NCBI GenBank assembly: GCA_013368315.1
Contig: JAACJM010000062.1
Coordinates: forward strand, 248,001 to 312,000
Length of the DNA: 64,000 bases
Direction: 5' to 3'
Origin: Tetrapyrgos nigripes
Taxonomy: Eukaryota > Basidiomycota > Agaricomycetes > Agaricales > Campanellaceae
The notes beneath the pieces are model-generated. The model worked only from the letters and a program-made list of their open reading frames with translations. It was not told the origin of the DNA and made no database searches. Of the stretch, positions 59,501 to 64,000 are shown one piece after another (the stretch's first letter is position 1; each line of letters opens with the position of its first letter). Both the position numbers and the translations under genes were made by a program.

Positions 59501-59686
59501 ATACTTGTACTTGTGATAGGATATCGTGGGGTATTCATGTAAATCCGTATGGATAATTTGGAAAGGACGAGTAGCTCGTCGTTCGTTAGGAGGGTAAGCC
59601 TGTCTGGGAGTTTTGCCTTCAAGACAGCCTTTGCACAAAGGAAGTTCCTTCGGAATAATAAATTCAGGAGTGCCAAGGGTGTGTTG
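56591..59686 (-). CDS. copia 2 integrase, reverse transcriptase, RNase H
   Basis: About 1,031 codons in the same frame as the preceding gag-protease part, separated from it by one TGA (59689-59687) inside the integrase zinc domain (HRRIGHPSRDVLKHV before it, PLCKGCLEGK after it). Integrase core: first Asp in HTDLHEYP, second Asp in MSDMGGEF. The expected third residue Glu (NG-x-AER) is Lys (NGRAKR, codon at 59249-59251), which should abolish strand transfer. The RT has YVDDALFCG and DVRSAYLYGLLDEEIYMEQP; RNase H has TDSDWGSDPGTRKS and ALSSTEAEYMAL. A long Pro/Arg/Glu-rich linker (about 58280-58880) separates integrase from RT. Confidence 0.9.
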   Translation of the reverse strand, partial: QHTLGTPEFIIPKELPLCKGCLEGKTPRQAYPPNERRATRPFQIIHTDLHEYPTISYHKYKYIIVFFDDYTSDAWIRFLKDKKQPLTATRQFLAMVETQYKTKVEQWMSDMGGEFIKGTYREMLLEKGVKILNSAPYIHQQNGRAKRFIRTLMDKALAMMKLACLPESWWEYAVRHGLYVYRRTPLRRHKWITPFEMLEKEKPRIDHLRVFGCGAYVFKPEETRKNKLASKSELMTYLGVAPGERGNLFMRTNNAEFTSPQAVFEEDFFPRCKTQSRNSKQLPIESSHDDDTPLPQPIPDDDDEDFHHRPPRIPSTRRPDQLRDDEPEQDPPPSSPDSDSEPRRTVTPPPVETPPPQAPRKPRAPRQRRPPTEPTRRSERTGTVPKRYGDKHPVEVERDLEPQIAADKRAEAKAKAERDARKENRRQEAAEQRVPGPSSASGSAPQGEQQAESDDSARPESEEMAEPCREGGVSINFLLMQAIAPGEIDSHLLIQKVTSKNDGNQPNVRNICEWTFKDIARLPIAEQEEWKVACREELEALRKRDTYELVERPKDRKVIKNRWVFDIKTDGRKKARLVAKGFSQVEGIDFDQIYSPVVRFETVRLIFALAALKGWHVSGVDVRSAYLYGLLDEEIYMEQPEAFKVKGQEHKVVRLLRALYGLKQAGLAWWKSLDKSMAELGFKRIISDAGIFIHKRYDANNNLIEKSIVIAVVYVDDALFCGANKTLVLRLKGDFMKRWECRDLGDAKEFLRMRITRKGSKISLDQCAYLDKILETYGMQNAKASATPLPGNYHPLPLPNDTPVNYTLRQSYQEIIGSLLYLMLGTRPDISFAVTKLAQFAANPSQEHYNRAKDICRYLVGTRKYALVYNGRGGEGLSAYTDSDWGSDPGTRKSQTGFFLQLAQAPFSWTSRQQKTVALSSTEAEYMALSDCSRQVCWFKTLLSEIEYPLHTIPIYGDNQGSIFIASNPVTDKRTKHIDIRYHFVREKVIDETVKLFFIEGSNNPADLLTKALDRVKFEKFRKQLGLQFYN

Positions 59687-62452
59687 TCAGACATGTTTTA
59701 GAACATCACGAGAGGGATGCCCTATACGACGATGTAAAATCTCGTAGTTGATAAGATAAATCAAAAGATTGGCTTTAGAAGCGACAATTTTCGATTTGTG
59801 TGGAAGATAGTATAGCGTTTCTTCCGGTATACGCTTTGAGAAAGTCAAGAATGTTGTATTTCTCGATATGGTGATATGATCGGAGTTACCGCGCATAAAC
59901 ATGTTGTCATTTAAGAATTGACCAACAGATAAGAGTCGTTGATTTAGATCGGGAATGTAATAGACCGGATATAATTTCATAACTCTTTTACGTTGAGAGA
60001 TCAGGACTGTTCCGGATGCACGAATCTTCGTGAATCCATTGGCAGTTTTCACTGGAATTGGTTTTATATAACTCAATTCAACAAAGTCATTGATGTCGAA
60101 CGTAAAATGCGCTGATGCTCCAGAATCAAGTAACCATCCATCACTGAAGTGGATTTTGACAGTATCAGATCTCTTTTTCTTACACTTCTGGCATAGTGAG
60201 AACAGAGTGCCACAGGCACATAAATATTTATTGTTGCCGCCAGGGCTAGTGTACAGATCATTATAAATAAAAGGGGTTGTCAAACCCAGAGGAGCGGTAT
60301 GTAATAAATATATACATGAAGAACCTGCTTCCAAATTACGAGCTGCTGGAAAAAGCGCATCAGTACTTTTATTCATAAGATCTAAATTGAGATCTGACCT
60401 GAGATAACCGTTGTCCAAGCCGGAGGGTTCGGAGTCTAAGGACCATCCATAATTATTTGCGGCATTGACGGTAACCATGACGGGGGTAGAAGGTCGTGGA
60501 CTTGGAATTCCGTACGATGCGGTGTCCTCTACGGGTGACGTAGGAAGACTCATCCTGCCGATCGATGGCGGAGTTGACATGTACTCGAGATCGCTGGTTT
60601 CGGATAGGCTCGGAGACATGCTCCGGAGTTCTGGCATTGAACTCGGAGTTGGAGCCCTGGAGGGTAGTTCCATCCCTCCTAGTCCGATTGTTGCGTCTCG
60701 CTGCCAATCGATTAGCTCGTCGTACCTTCCATCCTCGTTTTGGAGATGAGGAGTTAGCCATTCCCATCCTGTCGAAGTCGTGCCAGGTGTTGGGCTTGCA
60801 ACACGGCTGGATGGCAAGGATTGAGTAGTCATGCCATTGGGAGGTGCAGGCCGTGAGCCACTTGGCATCTCGCTGCGGACTGCAGCAAGTCGTTGGACAA
60901 GAGAAAGAGTGCCACTCGTTCCCGTTGGGGCAACGGTGTTCAGCGCTGTTCTGAGTGGTTCCCCATAGATGTGTAGGGGATCCTCGGGATTCTGGAACCT
61001 TTCCCCAAGGTGCATTGCGCATTCCATCATCTCGGCAGCAGGATCCGTGGCAATCCGGTCGATAAGTGGAACAGGTGTCCGGATGTCCTGAGAAACCTTT
61101 GCACCTGACTCCGTCGTTGTGGTACCAAACACACTTCCGAGTTCCGAAGTGTTCACCAGAGTGTCCTCGTTCCAACTGGCATCTTCTCCTTGAGCGCATG
61201 CCATATCGGCATCTGAACCGGTCTGAGTTTCAGGATATTCACCGTTCCAACCGTTCCAGTTGCCAGCATCACCCCAACCATCAGTAGATGATTGAAGGTT
61301 GTTCCAATAAATGCGTTCCGTGAGGGTGCGTTTAGAACGGGGAGCAGGGGTAAGTGGAGTGAAGGAGGGATCGGAATGAGACATGACAACATCTTCAAGA
61401 GTAGCAACAGTCTCACCAGATGGTCTAGCGCCAATATCGCGTGCCAGGTTGATAGCTCTTTTGGTACCTGTGAAGAAGGCGTCAAAAGGCTTTTCCGTTT
61501 CCATGAAGAATGGCTTATGGGTATCAACTGCAGCGGGCGTGTCGACGACGGTGACTGTGTGCATCATGGGAGACATGTCGTTGTTGACGAGATGTGCCTG
61601 GCCCTGTCTCTTGGCCTGTTCGAACTTTCCAGCTCGACCTCCTCGACGGAATTGAGCCTTTCCTTTGCCCTTTCCTTTGCCCTTTCCCTTGTTATTCCCA
61701 TTGGAGCCGCTGGCTCCGTTAGCGCTGCTGCTGCTGCCACTAGGGCGCTGCTGCTGCTGCTGTTGGAAACTAGGGTTACCGTCCTTTCGCTTGACAGCTG
61801 AAAGACGGTTGGCATGAGCTTTTCCAGAAGGCCCCTTGAACGCTCCCTGGCGAGATTCCCAGATATTGACGATCTCAGACTGCAATACATCGAGATTTGC
61901 GGTGTCGACCTCCTCAATAGTGTATTGAGTATACTGGTTGATAAGATACTCATATCTGGGAGGAAGTTTGGAAATGATGAACATGACGATGAGGAAGTTG
62001 GCGACTTTCGTAATGGAAGTGGCTGAGGTGCCATCAGTGGGGATACCATAGGCACTGACCCTATCGAAGTGCATGCGAATAAGTTCGATCGCAGCGCTAG
62101 GATTGGCGTCGTTGGGAATAGTGATGGAGGTAGCACGTTTGAAATCCGTGTAGATTGCGGAAACACCAGGTTTCCCATAGGCCTTCTTGAGAAAGACCCA
62201 AATTTCCTTGGCGGTAGTCATTCCAAGCGTTTTCTGACGAACGGGAGGAGAGAGACGAAGTTTGATAGACCCCATGGCCTTATCGTTCTTCTCATCCCAG
62301 TCAGCCTGTTTTTCGGCATCATCAGGGCGGTCAGTGCTAAGGACAGAACTAAGTCCAGTAGCCTGCAACCAGGAGATAAGGATGTCTGCCCAGATGTTGA
62401 AGTCAACACCGGCGAAGACGGGTACAGTAGTCATCAGAACGTTGGAGGACAT
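59687..62452 (-). CDS. copia 2 gag-protease, with Gly-Trp-rich and low-complexity inserts
   Basis: 921 codons from MSSNVLMTTVPVFAG to the TGA at 59687. Gag region (LQATGLSSVL, AKEIWVFLKKAYGKPG, residues 1-210); polyQ run (near 61750) and a Lys-Gly tandem repeat (near 61670); a Trp/Gly segment STDGWGDAGNWNGWNGEY near 61250-61305; a long Ser/Thr/Pro-rich part; a CACGTLFSLCQKCKKK segment; protease WLLDSGASAHFTF near 60120; pre-integrase LHRRIGHPSRD. There is no classical CCHC knuckle. The middle third has no counterpart in ordinary copia gag and overlaps a Cys/His-coding stretch in another frame (61071-61217). The TGA may be a CGA-to-TGA change. Confidence 0.88.
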   Translation of the reverse strand: MSSNVLMTTVPVFAGVDFNIWADILISWLQATGLSSVLSTDRPDDAEKQADWDEKNDKAMGSIKLRLSPPVRQKTLGMTTAKEIWVFLKKAYGKPGVSAIYTDFKRATSITIPNDANPSAAIELIRMHFDRVSAYGIPTDGTSATSITKVANFLIVMFIISKLPPRYEYLINQYTQYTIEEVDTANLDVLQSEIVNIWESRQGAFKGPSGKAHANRLSAVKRKDGNPSFQQQQQQRPSGSSSSANGASGSNGNNKGKGKGKGKGKAQFRRGGRAGKFEQAKRQGQAHLVNNDMSPMMHTVTVVDTPAAVDTHKPFFMETEKPFDAFFTGTKRAINLARDIGARPSGETVATLEDVVMSHSDPSFTPLTPAPRSKRTLTERIYWNNLQSSTDGWGDAGNWNGWNGEYPETQTGSDADMACAQGEDASWNEDTLVNTSELGSVFGTTTTESGAKVSQDIRTPVPLIDRIATDPAAEMMECAMHLGERFQNPEDPLHIYGEPLRTALNTVAPTGTSGTLSLVQRLAAVRSEMPSGSRPAPPNGMTTQSLPSSRVASPTPGTTSTGWEWLTPHLQNEDGRYDELIDWQRDATIGLGGMELPSRAPTPSSMPELRSMSPSLSETSDLEYMSTPPSIGRMSLPTSPVEDTASYGIPSPRPSTPVMVTVNAANNYGWSLDSEPSGLDNGYLRSDLNLDLMNKSTDALFPAARNLEAGSSCIYLLHTAPLGLTTPFIYNDLYTSPGGNNKYLCACGTLFSLCQKCKKKRSDTVKIHFSDGWLLDSGASAHFTFDINDFVELSYIKPIPVKTANGFTKIRASGTVLISQRKRVMKLYPVYYIPDLNQRLLSVGQFLNDNMFMRGNSDHITISRNTTFLTFSKRIPEETLYYLPHKSKIVASKANLLIYLINYEILHRRIGHPSRDVLKHV
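61071..61217 (-). other. out-of-frame match to gypsy ORF3 Cys/His module inside copia gag
   Basis: Read two bases out of the gag frame, this stretch encodes FRCRYGMRSRRRCQLERGHS, then GEHFGTRKCVW, VRCKGFSGHPDTC. It lines up with gypsy 2 ORF3 at RC-x-YG-x-RS-x-RRCQ-x5-H-x-G-x-H, then KC-x-W...RC-x5-GH-x3-C. All eight Cys/His positions match with similar spacing. The surrounding out-of-frame sequence stays open from 61199 to 60453. I infer a shared captured module. Confidence 0.55.
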
Positions 62453-62753
62453 CTTTGATAATATCTGGGGAAGTCAACTGTCAGCATTTATCCATATGCA
62501 AAAGAAGGCAGCATTAAATGCGCCATGCGAAAGTGAAAAGAGGCAGCGATGAACGCGCCATGACAGTGACTACTCCCCTAGATTGTCAACAACTGCAGCT
62601 GGACATAGGTCCTGCGCTGTTGGACATATCGTCAAGCCATGAAAGGCGACGCAGGCTGCCACAAGGGCGCCACAGGCAGCCATGAAGGCGCCATCCAGGT
62701 AGTATGCGAAGTCTATGGTTTGCAGCCATTGAAGGCGCTCCCAAGGGCCTTCG

Positions 62754-62765
62754 GGGCCCATAACC
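62754..62765 (-). promoter_or_regulatory. copia 2 primer-binding site (half-tRNA-iMet type)
   Basis: GGTTATGGGCCC on the minus strand, directly after the 5' LTR; identical to the site of the old copia element (6798-6809) and complementary to the initiator tRNA-Met anticodon arm. Confidence 0.75.
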
Positions 62766-63560
62766 TGTTAAGCAGGCATGGTACGGCTTGTACACTACTA
62801 AACGCAGTGGCAACTACGCTACTTACCTGGGGATAAGAGTTAGCTTATTAGGCTTGTTAGAGGCTTGTTGAGCGATGTGGGTTAAGTGTAAAACTTGTTA
62901 TTTGGAGGACTTTCTACAAGTCCTTATATACCTTTTAGGAGGTACAAATACATGTAAACTAATACTAGTGTAACAATAAGATTCTTTTGTACTGGATAGA
63001 ACAATGCTGGTTTCGTACACTATTGTAGTACTACACTTTATTGTCTATATAATCTTATTGTTCTATATATAACTACTACTATTGTTCTACATAGAATACG
63101 TTGATGGCTGCAACTGAATGCGCCAATTCAACACCACTTACTTAAAGAGCACCAAAATGACCAAGCATTGAGCTTTTTGAAAGGTCAACGACGAAGGGCA
63201 TGCCATTTAGGGCAAAGTTTCCCATCTCTTACCCATGTAGAGATTTAGTTCTGCCAGAGCAATCTCTCTAAAAAAGCATATTCAAACTCAGACATACCCG
63301 TTATTCTGTCAATAAATTGTTACGAAGTGCTCAGGATGTGAGACAGAGGCAGGAGGTCAACAGCAAAACGACGGAAGAGGTTGACGCGGTCTGTAGCTGT
63401 GTATCACGCCGCCCCCTGCCTAGTATATGAATTGCACCACAACACGGATTCTTATTTGTTCCATTATTTGTTCTTCAATTTTTCCCTGCGCCGTGAAAGA
63501 TCTGGGTACGAGATTAGTAGATACAAGTCCTCATTTCATTACCCATAAAGCAATTAAATT

Positions 63561-63950
63561 ATTGACTCTGAAGAGGTAGATGTAGGTCATGGACTGAGCG
63601 CTGAGCACTGGATCGTTGTTTGACAAAAGCTTCATCACATAAAATGACGATCTATTATAATTTATAACTGCTGAGAACATTCTACTCTGGTTCTATTGTG
63701 ATTCTATTAGTATCATAACTGCATTCTAAAGGTTCTAACCTTATTGCATTGGATCATGATCCATTGTAATATTCAGAATGGGATTATAACTGAGCGTCTT
63801 TTTTTGTGATGCTTGACAGAGAATTTATGGAGAAGGTGCTTAGTGCCGAGTCTGCCGTGTTGACAGAAAAGGATATATCTTCCCGGGATACAAATAGTGC
63901 AGCCATTTGAACAATAAGACTCATTCTATAAATAGGACTCGTAATCGTAG
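63561..63950. repeat. inverted copy of segment 12795-13015
   Basis: The reverse complement matches the OYE copy 4 upstream region; the extra length is due to the MITE at 63633-63811. The remainder of 63134-64000 has no recognised gene. Confidence 0.7.
63633..63811. mobile_element. MITE, about 179 bp, 3-bp target duplication
   Basis: The ends CATCACATAAAATGACGATC and CATCACAAAAAAAGACGCTC (right end reverse complemented) are imperfect inverted repeats that continue into TTATAAT. CTT flanks both sides (63630-63632, 63812-63814). The paralogous segment near 12935 lacks it. The interior includes the palindrome GGATCATGATCC. Confidence 0.75.
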
Positions 63951-64000
63951 ACTGTCTTGAGACTGTCCGATTGAGAATGCTGACGAGTATCAAACTATGT

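Larger units (their letters stand above)
56117..63133 (-). mobile_element. Ty1/copia retrotransposon 2, young, nearly intact
   Basis: Full-length copia-type element of 7,017 bp. LTRs 56117-56484 and 62766-63133 (368 bp each) begin TGTTAAGCAGG (plus strand) and end CCAATTCAACA; they differ at two positions. The target duplication is CCACT (56112-56116 and 63134-63138). The primer site GGTTATGGGCCC directly follows the 5' LTR and a polypurine tract (AGCAAGGGGGAG) precedes the 3' LTR. One long frame covers gag-protease-integrase-RT-RNase H apart from a single TGA. The integrase has lost its catalytic Glu. Recent insertion, probably non-autonomous. Confidence 0.97.

Noticed and set aside
60453..61199. 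A separate 248-residue gene overlapping copia gag
   Set aside because: Only the first 43 codons resemble anything (the ORF3 finger module); the rest looks like an alternate-frame shadow, so only the short match is reported.

Overview
The window looks like a chromosome segment of a filamentous basidiomycete, most likely an agaricomycete. Its protein genes are cut by many short GT..AG introns (about 50-110 nt). It carries gene families typical of that group: F-box, HET and Zn2Cys6 proteins, a Delta-12-type desaturase and old-yellow-enzyme (OYE) paralogues. About 40% of it is transposon DNA. No tRNA, rRNA or CRISPR was seen, and no prokaryotic signals.

Layout. 1-1.5 kb: a C2HC zinc-finger gene fragment. 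1.7-16 kb: an OYE array, all on the minus strand. It has three complete four-exon genes (8172-9517, 11122-12441, 13811-15173) and two broken copies (1738-2256, 10392-10834). Each lies in a repeated block that carries its 5' flank, so the array grew by segmental duplication. A decayed Ty1/copia element (4012-7052) sits in it and itself carries a 371-bp hAT-type MITE. 16.2-18 kb: an eight-exon fatty acid desaturase. 19.8-21.4 kb: an auxin-efflux-carrier-like membrane transporter. 22.7-24.9 kb: a HET-domain gene behind several decayed copies of its own 5' end.

27.3-35.7 kb: a foldback DNA element split by a decayed Ty3/gypsy chromovirus (27624-35420). 35.9-43.7 kb: a second, apparently intact chromovirus (35898-43664), inserted in a duplicated F-box gene copy. 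44-47.5 kb: decayed, mostly unassigned DNA. 48.2-55 kb: the intact F-box gene, a secreted epoxide-hydrolase-like alpha/beta hydrolase and a nine-exon Zn2Cys6 transcription factor. 56.1-63.1 kb: a young Ty1/copia element with one in-frame TGA and a lost integrase catalytic glutamate.

The OYE, desaturase and hydrolase genes could all act on lipid-derived enones or epoxides, but nothing in the sequence proves a shared pathway.

Most notable observations: (i) both chromoviruses show the Tf1/sushi self-priming signature, and the two halves of the primer pairing covary between them; (ii) both chromoviruses carry a third ORF rich in GW/WG motifs, and a Cys/His module from one of them recurs out of frame inside the copia gag gene; (iii) differences between LTR pairs and between the F-box gene and its dead copy fall almost only at CpG, a RIP-like or methylation-decay signature; (iv) one OYE paralogue has Phe in place of the conserved proton-donor Tyr; (v) at least six small inverted-repeat elements have readable ends, several with target duplications and one with an occupied/empty site pair in the window.
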